Virus record (IMG/VR): IMGVR_UViG_3300027971_000011
Span: 1 to 33,527 of that record
Source of the DNA: a virus
DNA: 33,527 nucleotides
Direction: 5' to 3' (one strand)
Shown here: positions 1 through 7,033 of the stretch, one piece after another
Layout of the letters: each line of letters starts with the position of its first letter
How positions within the stretch are numbered: the stretch's first letter is position 1
Translations under genes and position numbers: made by a program
Notes under the pieces: generated by a model
The model's input: only the letters and a program-made list of their open reading frames with translations
Database searches by the model: none
Told to the model about the DNA's origin: nothing

Positions 1-127
1 GAAATGTTTGACATTACGACTGCATGGCGTAAAGACTGGGAGGGTTCTGTATGACGGAACAGGAACTCACGGACTTAGTGAATGACTTGCGTTTCCAAGT
101 TAATGCCCTGAAACAACGAGTGGAAGA
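1..127. repeat. Assembly-overlap direct repeat, left copy
   Basis: Identical to 33401-33527. It cuts through a gene end and the start of the next gene, so it is not a discrete biological terminal repeat. An exact 127-base overlap is what a circular genome assembled with a k-mer of 127 gives. The real molecule or its permuted packaged form is therefore about 33,400 bp. Confidence 0.95.
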
Positions 128-230
128 CATTGTTGTTATGACTGGGGCTAACACCAACGGCTATTACGATTTAAAAACAAAACTAAACGAACTGGTAAAG
201 AATGACAAGGAAACAACTTCAAATGACTAA
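51..230 (+). CDS. Small helical protein of the recombination operon
   Basis: 59 residues, unrecognised. The start ATG overlaps the stop of the upstream gene in an ATGA junction (seen intact at 33451-33454), which implies translational coupling. Residues 4-28 and 42-53 are rich in Leu/Val with alternating charged residues and look like short amphipathic or coiled-coil helices around a Gly/Asn-rich turn. No cysteine or membrane segment. Its end overlaps the next gene. Function unknown; position suggests an early gene. Confidence 0.7.
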   Translation: MTEQELTDLVNDLRFQVNALKQRVEDIVVMTGANTNGYYDLKTKLNELVKNDKETTSND

Positions 231-414
231 ACATGAAATGATTAGTTTTTTACGCATGGCGGCAGTTGATGAGAACACAATTACCGCTATGAACAACGCC
301 TTTGACATGGGCGTAGAGAACGAAAGGGACATAAATTGTTCCATCATCTTTGGCATGATCGACGACCACGCTAAAGCCCAATCAATAGTAGACACCATCC
401 GAATAAGGGAGTGA
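202..414 (+). CDS. Hypothetical small protein
   Basis: 70 residues from the ATG at 202, or 63 from the ATG at 223. The second ATG sits in ATGACTAA with the preceding stop and has AAGG at 207-210, so it may be the true start; I cannot decide. Mixed charged, mostly helical composition, one Cys, no membrane segment. The gene is followed after 3 nt by the next start with a good AAGGGAG ribosome site overlapping its tail. Function unknown. Confidence 0.65.
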   Translation: MTRKQLQMTKHEMISFLRMAAVDENTITAMNNAFDMGVENERDINCSIIFGMIDDHAKAQSIVDTIRIRE

Positions 415-417
415 AAA

Positions 418-627
418 ATGACGGATCAAGAAAAGTTAAACAAAGCCTTCCATGAACTTGATTATGAAGACGAACTGGCAGTCAATGTCGTCATGTATCA
501 AACTGAGGCAGAGCATCTCAAAGCAGAGATAGTAGAGTTGCACAGAATCCTTGCCGAACATGAGTTGCAGTTGAGAATCAAGAACGAAATGATTGCAGAA
601 ATCCACAAAGTATTGGGGACACTATGA
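418..627 (+). CDS. Hypothetical coiled-coil protein
   Basis: 69 residues, highly acidic and Leu-rich. Residues about 25-65 show heptad-like spacing of Leu/Ile/Met with Glu/Lys, consistent with a coiled coil. Ribosome site AAGGGAG lies 7 nt before ATG. The stop overlaps the next start as ATGA. No recognised family; likely an oligomeric accessory early protein. Confidence 0.7.
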   Translation: MTDQEKLNKAFHELDYEDELAVNVVMYQTEAEHLKAEIVELHRILAEHELQLRIKNEMIAEIHKVLGTL

Positions 628-809
628 ACATGAAATATACATTTGAGGATGTCTTAAAACGATACTCCCATGTTGACTATTGCTGTTATTGCTATGAGCC
701 AAAAGACGAGAAAATATCTTGTTGTCAAGAAAATCATTTTATCCAGTTGAAAGACTTTGACCATGAGACACAGATGGAAATAGCAAAGGCAGAATACGAT
801 GCTCAATGA
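624..809 (+). CDS. Small Cys-rich, putative metal-binding protein
   Basis: 61 residues. Cysteines cluster at 20, 21, 23, 33 and 34 with His38, so a zinc site is possible, but the spacing is not a standard CxxC pair. Starts in an ATGA overlap with the upstream gene and overlaps the next one by 11 nt. Not recognised; function unknown. Confidence 0.65.
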   Translation: MNMKYTFEDVLKRYSHVDYCCYCYEPKDEKISCCQENHFIQLKDFDHETQMEIAKAEYDAQ

Positions 810-996
810 TTATTCAACATTTCTAATGAACATAGAAAGATCAGTGAAAACCCTAAGTGAAATGTGCTTGAATAAGCAATATACTGGGTTCTATTCAGAA
901 ATTAATACCATCATTTCAAATTTGATTGGTTTATCACACTGGATAGGTCAAGAGCAAGTTAAACAGAGTCAATATCAAAATAGGAGTAAAGAATGA
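799..996 (+). CDS. Hypothetical small helical protein
   Basis: 65 residues, no recognised motif. Overlaps the previous gene by 11 nt and the annealing-protein gene by 4 (ATGA). Ile/Leu-rich middle (about residues 36-48) is amphipathic rather than clearly transmembrane. The tight coupling to the annealing protein suggests co-expression with the recombination genes, not a known role. Confidence 0.6.
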   Translation: MLNDYSTFLMNIERSVKTLSEMCLNKQYTGFYSEINTIISNLIGLSHWIGQEQVKQSQYQNRSKE

Positions 997-1559
997 ATAG
1001 TGAACAAGTGTTATCAATGCTGAAGACAAACGTCAACGAGCATACCGAGAAGAAAAACAATCTTACATATCTATCATGGGCTTGGGCTTGGGCAGAGGCT
1101 TTAAAGGCCGATCCTGAAGCCATATACAAGATAGAAATGTTTGGCGATAAGTGTTTCATGGACATCAACGGCACAGCAATGGTGTTCGTAACAGTCACAT
1201 TGTTTGGCAAACCAATGACTTGCCAACTTCCTGTGATGGACTATCGTAACAAAGCAATCCCTAACCCAGACGCATTTGCAGTCAATACAGCAATCATGCG
1301 TTGTATGACAAAGGCATTAGGGTTGCATGGATTGGGTCTATACATTTATGCGGGTCAGGATATTCCAGATGGCGAGAGCGATGAAGGCTCACCTGATGAA
1401 GGCAAGATGCTTGACTACATTGCGGCTATTGAGGCCACCATAACCCTTGATGAACTAAAAGATATATATATCAGGGCATTTGCGGATTGCGATGGAAACA
1501 AGGCATGGCAGACCAAGATGATTGCCGCTAAAGATGCTAAGAAGAAGGAGTTGAAATGA
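993..1559 (+). CDS. ssDNA-annealing recombinase, DUF1071/Sak3-like
   Basis: 188 residues. The stretch YLSWAWAWAEALK near residue 26 followed by a beta-rich segment and an NTAIMRCMTKALGLHGLGLYIYAG block is the signature I associate with DUF1071 (Sak3-type) phage single-strand annealing proteins, which pair complementary ssDNA after a 5'-3' exonuclease resects an end. The C-terminal about 60 residues are acidic, then Lys-rich. It is two genes upstream of a YqaJ exonuclease, the usual partner. Start overlaps the upstream stop as ATGA, with AGGAG just before. Family confidence is high; activity is inferred. Confidence 0.88.
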   Translation: MNSEQVLSMLKTNVNEHTEKKNNLTYLSWAWAWAEALKADPEAIYKIEMFGDKCFMDINGTAMVFVTVTLFGKPMTCQLPVMDYRNKAIPNPDAFAVNTAIMRCMTKALGLHGLGLYIYAGQDIPDGESDEGSPDEGKMLDYIAAIEATITLDELKDIYIRAFADCDGNKAWQTKMIAAKDAKKKELK

Positions 1560-1789
1560 AAGATATATCAGCATTTCCAATACAAAGCATTTACGTTGAA
1601 GACCAAGATACAAATTCAAGGGGCATGACCTTGCGTGATTACTTTGCGGCTAAGGCTATGCAAGCAATCTTGGCAGACCAATATGCAAATGGCATATATG
1701 TTTTAGATTTAGATAATGATTCTGAAATTGTTGCTTCTAATGCGGCTTACACAATGGCAGACGCAATGATGAAAGCGAGATCAGAATGA
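1556..1789 (+). CDS. Conserved phage protein of unknown function
   Basis: 77 residues with the pattern GMTLRDYFAAKAMQ near the N-terminal third and AAYTMADAMMKAR at the C-terminus. This arrangement is familiar from many phage proteins of unknown function that sit beside recombination genes. Both ends overlap neighbours by 4 nt (ATGA), placing it in one translational unit between annealing protein and exonuclease. Confidence 0.75.
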   Translation: MKDISAFPIQSIYVEDQDTNSRGMTLRDYFAAKAMQAILADQYANGIYVLDLDNDSEIVASNAAYTMADAMMKARSE

Positions 1790-2496
1790 GTGACGAAATC
1801 ATCCAAGGCACAGACGAATGGAAGATGCTCAGACTAGGCAAAGTTACTGCTAGTCGAGTAAAGGACATTGTTGCTACCACAAAGACAGGTTATTCAACAA
1901 GCAGAGACAAATACATGACTCAGTTGCTGTTGGAACGCCTGACAAATTCAGTAGCAGAATCGTATAGCAACGATGCAATGACCTGGGGTGTGGAAAATGA
2001 AAAATATGCACGAGCCGCTTACGAGCAAAAAATGGGTGTGTTGGTTGATGAGGTAGCATTTGTTAACCATCCAACCATTGAGCAGTCAGGCGCATCTCCA
2101 GACGGGATTGTTGGCGAGGGCTTGGTCGAACTGAAATGCCCAATGTCTCATACGCACTTGGAAAGCATTTTGGGTGGTCTTGACGATCAGTATAAAGTGC
2201 AAGTCCAGTGGCAGATGGCTTGCACAGGGGCTAAATGGACAGACCTATGTTCATTTGACCCAAGATTTCCCGCAGAATTGCAATTAGTTATCAAGCGTTT
2301 CGAGCGTGATGATGCGTACATTGCAACGCTGGAAAAAGAGGTTATCAAGTTCTTGGCTGAACTCGATGACAAGTTAAATAAAGTTAAATACTTTGAAAGG
2401 TTAATATGGAAAAAAGAGACAACTCAGGCGTGTTGTTTAAAAACGACAAGAAGGAACAGGAGAAACATCCTGACTACAAAGGTAGCATCATGGTAG
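1786..2496 (+). CDS. YqaJ/lambda-type recombination exonuclease
   Basis: 236 residues, typical length. The PD-(D/E)xK core is visible: SPDG with Asp106, then VELKCP with Glu115 and Lys117, and the following QVQWQM motif (Gln139-Gln143). Such enzymes degrade the 5' strand of dsDNA ends in concert with an annealing protein, here encoded just upstream. The last about 30 residues, rich in Lys/Arg, overlap the downstream SSB-like gene by 91 bp in another frame. They are not expected for the family and may result from loss of an earlier stop. Confidence 0.9.
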   Translation: MSDEIIQGTDEWKMLRLGKVTASRVKDIVATTKTGYSTSRDKYMTQLLLERLTNSVAESYSNDAMTWGVENEKYARAAYEQKMGVLVDEVAFVNHPTIEQSGASPDGIVGEGLVELKCPMSHTHLESILGGLDDQYKVQVQWQMACTGAKWTDLCSFDPRFPAELQLVIKRFERDDAYIATLEKEVIKFLAELDDKLNKVKYFERLIWKKETTQACCLKTTRRNRRNILTTKVASW

Positions 2497-2642
2497 ACGG
2501 AAACGAATACTGGTTGTCTGCTTGGATTAAAGAAGGCAAGTCTGGCAAGTTTATGGGTTTGGCAGTATCGCCGAAAGATGGTCAGCCACCAGCAAGCAAG
2601 CCTTTGCCTAAAGACTTAGAAGATTCTGACATCCCCTTTTAG
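2406..2642 (+). CDS. Small OB-fold/SSB-like protein
   Basis: 78 residues. The pattern [32 protein letters not shown] matches small DUF736-like phage proteins, and the C-terminus DLEDSDIPF mimics the acidic DDDIPF tail by which bacterial SSB recruits partners. Role inferred: coat ssDNA during exonuclease/annealing recombination. Its first 91 bp lie inside the exonuclease gene in another frame. Start ATG at 2406 follows GAAAGG, a good ribosome site. Confidence 0.75.
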   Translation: MEKRDNSGVLFKNDKKEQEKHPDYKGSIMVDGNEYWLSAWIKEGKSGKFMGLAVSPKDGQPPASKPLPKDLEDSDIPF

Positions 2643-2658
2643 TCAAAACGGGGAAAGC

Positions 2659-2681
2659 GTAAGTAAGTACCCACTAACTTA
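2659..2681 (+). promoter_or_regulatory. Isolated iteron-like site
   Basis: GTAAGTAAGT then ACCCACTAACTTA matches the repeat unit of the array at 27220-27370 (shared GCGTAAGTAAGTA start and ACTAACT end). It lies between the SSB-like and winged-helix genes, so it could be an operator through which the winged-helix protein controls itself. Binding is inference. Confidence 0.55.
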
Positions 2682-2728
2682 ATTAATAGGAGTTCACAAA
2701 TGAGTTTTAATAGGGATTCGCAAATGAG
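2681..2728 (+). repeat. Tandem duplication of a translation start region
   Basis: Two imperfect 24-bp copies, 2681-2704 and 2705-2728, each holding TTAATAGGR, an RBS-like block and CAAATGAGT. Both ATGs (2700 and 2724) are in frame with the winged-helix gene, so the protein may start at either. Confidence 0.75.
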
Positions 2729-3059
2729 TATATTAGACAAAACATGGTTTGAAGGTGGAGTAGAGAAGTTCTTTGGTTCACAGTCATTCGTCAGAGCAAG
2801 GATCATTGATCCATTAACAAGCCACATGGCGGCTGAAAGCGTCACCAATGTAGCCCCAGCCCACATGGATGTCATCCACGCTTGTTTAAAGCGGTTTGGG
2901 CCACTAGGTAAGGATGGAATAGCAAAGCAAACTGGTCTGAGAAATGACCAAGTATGGCGTAGACTGCCAGAGATGCAGAAACTAGGAATGATTGGGCTAA
3001 CTGGCAAGACAGTTGCATCCAATTCTGGTAGACAAGAGCGTGAGTGGATCATCCTATGA
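2700..3059 (+). CDS. Winged-helix DNA-binding protein
   Basis: 119 residues from 2700, or 111 from 2724; both ATGs have a ribosome site because the region is duplicated. Residues about 58-116 read as a winged helix: GPLGKDGIAKQTGL (helix 2), NDQVWRRLPEMQKLGMI (recognition helix) and TGKTVASNSGRQEREW (wing). This pattern is shared with phage proteins of unknown role near replication/recombination genes. An iteron-like site lies directly upstream, making it the best candidate for the protein that reads the iteron family. Ligand and target unproven. Confidence 0.8.
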   Translation: MSFNRDSQMSILDKTWFEGGVEKFFGSQSFVRARIIDPLTSHMAAESVTNVAPAHMDVIHACLKRFGPLGKDGIAKQTGLRNDQVWRRLPEMQKLGMIGLTGKTVASNSGRQEREWIIL

Positions 3060-3376
3060 GCCTGTGGCGCAAACGCAATGTTCAGCATAATGGACAAAAT
3101 CAACCTAAATGGTTCAATATGACCGCTTTGGCTAACAATGATTTAAGTATCAAGTCGGAAGATTTAAGTATCAAGTCGGAGAAAGAAATGCAGATATGGG
3201 TTGACCCACCAGAGGGTTGGCGTTACGGCTTCCCTGCCATATACGATCCTGAAAAAGATGGTCAGATGAGTGAGTGGATTGTCAGAAAAGGCTATCCACT
3301 TCTGACAATTAAGGAATATGGCGATGCTTGGGCGGTCAGGTGTTGGCCTGTGGAAGCGAAACCTTCCGATGAGTAA
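3056..3376 (+). CDS. Hypothetical protein with 7-residue tandem repeat
   Basis: 106 residues starting at the ATG that overlaps the previous stop (TATGA); an upstream in-frame ATG at 3044 is less likely. Residues 29-42 are two copies of DLSIKSE, encoded by a 21-bp tandem repeat. The C-terminal half is Trp-rich (IWVDPPEGWRYGFPAIYD, EYGDAWAVRCWP) and looks like a small folded domain. No family recognised. Confidence 0.7.
   Translation: MSLWRKRNVQHNGQNQPKWFNMTALANNDLSIKSEDLSIKSEKEMQIWVDPPEGWRYGFPAIYDPEKDGQMSEWIVRKGYPLLTIKEYGDAWAVRCWPVEAKPSDE
3140..3181 (+). repeat. 21-bp tandem repeat inside a gene
   Basis: Units 3140-3160 and 3161-3181 differ only at the last base. The period is a multiple of three, so the frame is kept and the protein gains one DLSIKSE copy. 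Probably recent slippage. Confidence 0.9.
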
Positions 3377-3447
3377 AAATATCCCGATAGGGTCATATTT
3401 GCACAAAAACACATTTAGATGATAAAAATGTCCCGATAAGGAAATAT
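3375..3447 (+). repeat. Imperfect 24-bp direct repeat, 49-bp period
   Basis: Copies at 3375-3398 and 3424-3447 share AAAAAT(A/G)TCCCGATA, then GG and ATAT. The second copy ends in the ribosome site AAGG of the small membrane protein at 3449, so the repeat may be a duplicated leader. Between the copies there is only a 17-codon reading frame from 3369. Confidence 0.7.
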
Positions 3448-3448
3448 T

Positions 3449-3550
3449 ATGTTAGAAACAGTTTTGTGGGTAGTGTTCTTAATTATGTTTGGCGCAGTAG
3501 GAGTAATTGCTACTATTGTCGCAATCTTCATGTTATCGGAGGAAAAATGA
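3449..3550 (+). CDS. Single-pass membrane microprotein
   Basis: 33 residues. A continuous hydrophobic segment (about residues 4-28, starting TVLWVVFLIMFGAVGV) is followed by a short charged tail SEEK. Ribosome site AAGG lies 7 nt before ATG, and the stop overlaps the next start as ATGA. These two signals, not homology, support the gene. A frame shifted by one base also stays open here but encodes Arg/Cys-rich sequence without a good start. Function unknown. Confidence 0.65.
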   Translation: MLETVLWVVFLIMFGAVGVIATIVAIFMLSEEK

Positions 3551-3738
3551 AAATAACTATCGAATTTGATGACTTAATCGAGGCAAAACAGGCTATCCAT
3601 GCACATGATGTATGGACAGCCATGTTAGACATCAACCAAGCAATGCGCTCACATACTAAACACGATGTTTCTGAAACACAAACATTAGCCAGTATTCAGG
3701 AAATCTTGTCAGATGTAAGCCAGTTGCTTTACTCTTGA
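3547..3738 (+). CDS. Hypothetical protein, last gene of the recombination operon
   Basis: 63 residues starting at 3547, where GGAGG lies 5 nt before ATG and the ATG overlaps the previous stop. N-terminal beta strand (KITIEFDD) then amphipathic helices. It resembles small phage proteins of unknown function. It converges tail to tail with the acidic protein on the other strand, overlapping by 10 bp. Confidence 0.7.
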   Translation: MKITIEFDDLIEAKQAIHAHDVWTAMLDINQAMRSHTKHDVSETQTLASIQEILSDVSQLLYS

Positions 3739-3983
3739 TCTTCGTCTTCTTCTTCTTCGTCTTCTTCTAACTCAAGCCACTCGTCTTCGTCTTCGTCATA
3801 GTACCAAGTGACACCTTCAGTATCGGTGAATGACATCAATTCGATGTCCTCTTCTTCTTCTTCAACCCAGCCGCACTCTTCTTGTTCTGCTATATACGCT
3901 TGCAACATAGCAACTTTGTTGAAGTCGTCTGTCTTGATGGTGATAGTCTCATCCCAACCCAACTCAATTTCTACTGTATACAT
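3729..3983 (-). CDS. Highly acidic small protein
   Basis: 84 residues from the ATG at 3983, chosen because AAAAGGG precedes it and it begins just after the upstream gene stops at 3994. N-terminal beta/alpha segment, then a tail made almost entirely of Asp and Glu (residues about 45-84), giving a low-complexity CTT/TCG-rich stretch on the plus strand. Such acidity suggests a DNA mimic or an inhibitor of a basic protein, but nothing more specific shows this. Last gene of the late block. Confidence 0.7.
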   Translation of the reverse strand: MYTVEIELGWDETITIKTDDFNKVAMLQAYIAEQEECGWVEEEEEDIELMSFTDTEGVTWYYDEDEDEWLELEEDEEEEDEDQE

Positions 3984-3993
3984 AAAAACCCTT

Positions 3994-4959
3994 TTAAGAA
4001 ACATTAATGATCTGTCCTCTAAATTCAACCTGATCCTCATCCCACTTATGGACTAGTTCAGGCCATAACAGTTTCCCATCCTTAAATGTCAGAATTGCGA
4101 AACCTGACCTATGATTCAATGGATTGTCTTCGCCATAACCAAATTGTGGGCCATAAGGCTCTGCAAGTGTACCTGTATCTACACCAAATCGGTTGCCGTT
4201 GTAGTCAGAGTAAGGCGTTACTTTTAAAGAATGTAGGTGACCTGTAACTATTGTTTTACCCGCACCGACTGTGTTGTTGTGGGTAGCATGAACTCCACCC
4301 TTATACCTATGCTTGATAACCACATCTTCAGTAGGCCATACTGTCATACAGAACTCCCAAGTTGGGAAATGGTCTTCTAATTTAAACCCATAGGTTTCGG
4401 CAAACTGAGGCGCATTAGTCGCTAAACGGGCATTAAAGCGAGCATCGTGGTTGCCCCATGTATAGACAAGTCTGACGTTGTGACGGGCTTGCTTGGCGGC
4501 TTCTTCAATCTCTCCAAGACGTTCCTTACAGGCTTTTAGTTCCTCAATAACAGATGGTTCTTTGCCTGATATGCCTGATGGTGGGTGGCGACTGATAGAA
4601 GCCCCATCAAGCGCATCCCCGTTACACACTACAAATGATGGCTTAAACTCTTTAATCGCCCATAAAAGTGCTTTATGTGCTGTGGTGACGATGCCAGGCC
4701 AATAGTGTGCATCACTAAACACAATTCCCACGCCATTCAGAACACCCAACTGCTTGCGCTCATAGGCTGATTGTGGTCTTTCAGGTCTACCATGCGGATT
4801 CTTGGCTTCTAATAACAGACCATATTTAGTCTCTAAATTGGCTCTACGCCTCTGAAGAGTTCTTATATTACCCCCTATAAGTTTATGTATAGCGGCGGCA
4901 GATTTATGTGTTTCCCACAACTCCATAAACTCAGCATCAGATATATTGGGGGTTGTCAT
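3994..4959 (-). CDS. Calcineurin-like metallophosphoesterase
   Basis: 321 residues from the ATG at 4959 (GGAG 7 nt upstream, right after the previous stop at 4962). N-terminal 45 residues form a helix-turn-helix-like segment (DAEFMELWETHKSAAAIHKL). The phosphoesterase motifs follow in order: SDAH (Asp83, His85), NGDALDG (Asp115), GNHD (Asn170, His171) and TGHLH (His241, His243). Such two-metal enzymes hydrolyse phosphodiesters or nucleotides; phage copies are often annotated as DNA repair exonuclease-like. The HTH fusion suggests a DNA target, an inference. Confidence 0.88.
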   Translation of the reverse strand: MTTPNISDAEFMELWETHKSAAAIHKLIGGNIRTLQRRRANLETKYGLLLEAKNPHGRPERPQSAYERKQLGVLNGVGIVFSDAHYWPGIVTTAHKALLWAIKEFKPSFVVCNGDALDGASISRHPPSGISGKEPSVIEELKACKERLGEIEEAAKQARHNVRLVYTWGNHDARFNARLATNAPQFAETYGFKLEDHFPTWEFCMTVWPTEDVVIKHRYKGGVHATHNNTVGAGKTIVTGHLHSLKVTPYSDYNGNRFGVDTGTLAEPYGPQFGYGEDNPLNHRSGFAILTFKDGKLLWPELVHKWDEDQVEFRGQIINVS

Positions 4960-4961
4960 CA

Positions 4962-5384
4962 CTACTCCAGTTTTAGTCGCCAATAACTCGTATTTTTTGC
5001 CATCCAAGGATTAGTTGGATTAAACATTTTGAAACCACACGAGATGAGAGAATTTGCTGAAGCGGGATTGTCATAGGTGCTAGTGATTAACCAGTTCAAT
5101 CCAAGTGCTTTCGACTGTCTAATCCTGACCCGAATAAACTTCTTCTGTAAGCCGAATCCACGATGACTAGGTAGCACACCACAGCGTACAAGATAACCGC
5201 AATCAGACCAGCGAGAAGAATAAACAAGACCTGCGAAACCACAATCCACGCCATCCTTAGTAGCAATCCACCAATATCCATTAGATACGTCATAGGCTTT
5301 ATCGTAAGGTAGGCACTTCTTTTGAAGTACCGACAATCTTGTCTTTACAGAGTCATGGCGAACGTCTACACGCTGTATTTTCAT
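4962..5384 (-). CDS. GNAT-family N-acetyltransferase
   Basis: 140 residues. The acetyl-CoA loop is visible as RGFGLQ (Arg75-Gln80) after the strand YLVRCGVLP, and a late NPASANSLISCGFK block fits GNAT motif B. Members move an acetyl group to amines; the acceptor here is unknown, with possible host-protein modification or host-defence evasion. No convincing ribosome site is visible, but no better in-frame ATG exists. It sits between endolysin and phosphoesterase in the late block. Confidence 0.82.
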   Translation of the reverse strand: MKIQRVDVRHDSVKTRLSVLQKKCLPYDKAYDVSNGYWWIATKDGVDCGFAGLVYSSRWSDCGYLVRCGVLPSHRGFGLQKKFIRVRIRQSKALGLNWLITSTYDNPASANSLISCGFKMFNPTNPWMAKNTSYWRLKLE

Positions 5385-5416
5385 GTTGCGTATTAGACGT
5401 TGCCAATATGAACGAT

Positions 5417-5845
5417 TTATGAATAAGCCCGTGTAGAAACCTTATCAATGATTAACGCTTGCTTGCGTGGTGTGCCTGAAGGTGAATTAGGAACAGATAT
5501 ATGCGTCCAAGAATCAAACTCACGAATGATTTGGTCATACGCTATTGGCGAACCAATGATTGCTTTAACTACTTGGTCAGGAGTAAGACCTGGCACTCTT
5601 ATGTCAGCCGCACAACCAACTCTGTGCTGTGATGTGTCTTTTGAACCCACAGCGTCATTCACGGCTTTTGACCGAAATGCAGAGTTAACCATGATCGGCT
5701 TGCCATCTAGCAAAGTCTTAACTTTTTCAAGCATCTCAGCCAAACGCTTGAGATTGTTTATCTCTGAACTGTTAGGAGTATTGTCAAACTCTCTATGTTG
5801 CGTGGCAATCAGTTCTTCAAGGGTAAAGTGTGGTGTTAACAACAT
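5417..5845 (-). CDS. Endolysin, peptidase M15A (D-Ala-D-Ala/VanY-like)
   Basis: 142 residues, full length for the small M15A domain. Zinc-site motifs: SQHRVGCAADI (His74, Asp81) and FDSWTHISV (His115), with the SAFRSKAVNDAVGS loop typical of the family. It cleaves peptide cross-links of peptidoglycan at the end of infection. No signal peptide or membrane segment, so it needs the holin encoded 2 bp upstream (stop at 5848). Confidence 0.92.
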   Translation of the reverse strand: MLLTPHFTLEELIATQHREFDNTPNSSEINNLKRLAEMLEKVKTLLDGKPIMVNSAFRSKAVNDAVGSKDTSQHRVGCAADIRVPGLTPDQVVKAIIGSPIAYDQIIREFDSWTHISVPNSPSGTPRKQALIIDKVSTRAYS

Positions 5846-5847
5846 GA

Positions 5848-6321
5848 TTATTTCTTTCGCATCTCTGCAAGTTTCTCAACAGTCCTACCGCCAAAGTAAG
5901 CACCCATAATCAACATGCCCCATTGACCCAATAAGGTGACATAGGCTTCGTTAGCATTCAGACCAAAGGCAGACATCATGGCAAACAGGAAGTAGCCTAT
6001 AAAGATGGCTACAAGGCTCATAGGGCGAATATTCTTGGACAACCAAGAGTCAGATGACATATCTGCTGACCAACGGGTAGAGACATTGTTATCTTCGTTC
6101 TTCATAGCGTCTGCCGCTAACTTAGCAAACTCTAATTCTGTTTCAGCAATCTTTTGAGCCGCCTGTGGATCGCCTGCGATAGCCTTAGCAACAGCATCAA
6201 CGGAATCAGAAACGCCAAACTTATTAGCCAAAGCGGTAATAGCCATGCCCCCCAGAGGGCCAGCGACAGCAGTTGCCAACGTGGGTGCGACACCCTTGAG
6301 TAAATTGAGTAGGTCATTCAT
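5848..6321 (-). CDS. Holin, GTA/3TM type
   Basis: 157 residues with three hydrophobic segments: residues about 10-32, 102-120 and 128-144, and the STRWSADMSSDSW...NIRP motif before the second, as in the 3TM holin family first noted in gene transfer agents. It permeabilises the inner membrane so the endolysin can reach the wall. A charged helix separates segments 1 and 2. It starts in an ATGA overlap with the small interrupted reading frame upstream. Confidence 0.87.
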   Translation of the reverse strand: MNDLLNLLKGVAPTLATAVAGPLGGMAITALANKFGVSDSVDAVAKAIAGDPQAAQKIAETELEFAKLAADAMKNEDNNVSTRWSADMSSDSWLSKNIRPMSLVAIFIGYFLFAMMSAFGLNANEAYVTLLGQWGMLIMGAYFGGRTVEKLAEMRKK

Positions 6322-6477
6322 TTATTTCTCCAACAGATTTCTGCTTGCTTTTTATAGTAATCAGCCCGTTTGTCATGCTCACGCACAAACCAAGACGCAC
6401 CAATTACCACCACTACTATAAATATGGTGACAACAACCATAACAGCGAGTTCCCATATTAGTATCCCCATCTCCATT
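6318..6477 (-). pseudogene. Small membrane protein split by a frameshift at a T run
   Basis: From the ATG at 6477 (GACAGG upstream) the frame encodes MEMGILIWELAVMVVVTIF, then a stop after 32 residues. One base out of phase, from the run of four T at 6420-6423, the frame continues as IVVVVIGASWFVREHDK and ends at 6318 in an ATGA overlap with the holin. Joined, they make a clean 52-residue protein: one membrane helix plus a basic-acidic tail. Either an indel, a +1 programmed shift, or a TTG start in the second frame explains it. Confidence 0.5.
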
Positions 6478-7030
6478 CCCTGTCATATTCCACTAACCAT
6501 GTTAAAGACCAAACAGAAACGCAAACATAAACAACTGCAATGGATATTGCTATGTATATATGTACTTTCTCTTTTATCCTTCTACGCTTCTCTTGTCTTC
6601 TAAGGTATTCTTGTTTCTCAGCCGCTTGTTGTAGTTTTGTTATTGCTTTGGCTTCTTCAATCAACTTATCTCGTTCTGCTTGAATTTCTACCCACAAGTC
6701 AGGCATACCCAACTCGTATCTAACCATGTGTTCTAAGTCTTTGTAATATTGCCTGATCTGCCTAACGTGCATTACGTTATCAATCGCTTGCATGGTTACA
6801 TTCTTAACCTTGCCTTGCTTTGCTAACTCCTTAGTCTCTTCTTGCTTCTTTTTGTAATCTTCTTCTAACTGGTCTTGACCATGAAAGAATTTCGAGAGTA
6901 ACCCACCGACTTCACCAGCAATACCTGCAACCTCACCGCCAGTCTTCTTGATGTCTTGATAGGCTTGAACTGCCGTCTTGATTCCTTCATAGGCGAGTTT
7001 GCATCCAGCAAAGATGGTGATTGGATCAAT
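6458..7030 (-). CDS. Tail-anchored coiled-coil protein with apparent ATT start
   Basis: 190 residues if translation starts at ATT (7028-7030). The frame is open from the TGA at 7034-7036, has no ATG, GTG or TTG before the ATG at 6791-6793, and GGAG stands 6 nt before the ATT. The first 79 residues (IDPITIFAGCKLAYEGIKTA, a Gly-rich helix, a Lys/Glu coiled coil) read as good coding sequence and fill an otherwise empty 240 bp. A membrane segment lies at about 157-180. Similar proteins with a Gly-rich start, a WxxxQxxR-like helix and a C-terminal membrane segment sit near internal-virion genes in other podoviruses; function unknown. Confidence 0.7.
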   Translation of the reverse strand: MDPITIFAGCKLAYEGIKTAVQAYQDIKKTGGEVAGIAGEVGGLLSKFFHGQDQLEEDYKKKQEETKELAKQGKVKNVTMQAIDNVMHVRQIRQYYKDLEHMVRYELGMPDLWVEIQAERDKLIEEAKAITKLQQAAEKQEYLRRQEKRRRIKEKVHIYIAISIAVVYVCVSVWSLTWLVEYDREWRWGY

Positions 7031-7033
7031 GGT

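Noticed and set aside
3466-3546. N-terminal extension of the gene at 3547
   Set aside because: The frame is Arg/Cys-rich with a GTG start lacking a ribosome site; the membrane microprotein frame and ATGA junction explain the DNA better.
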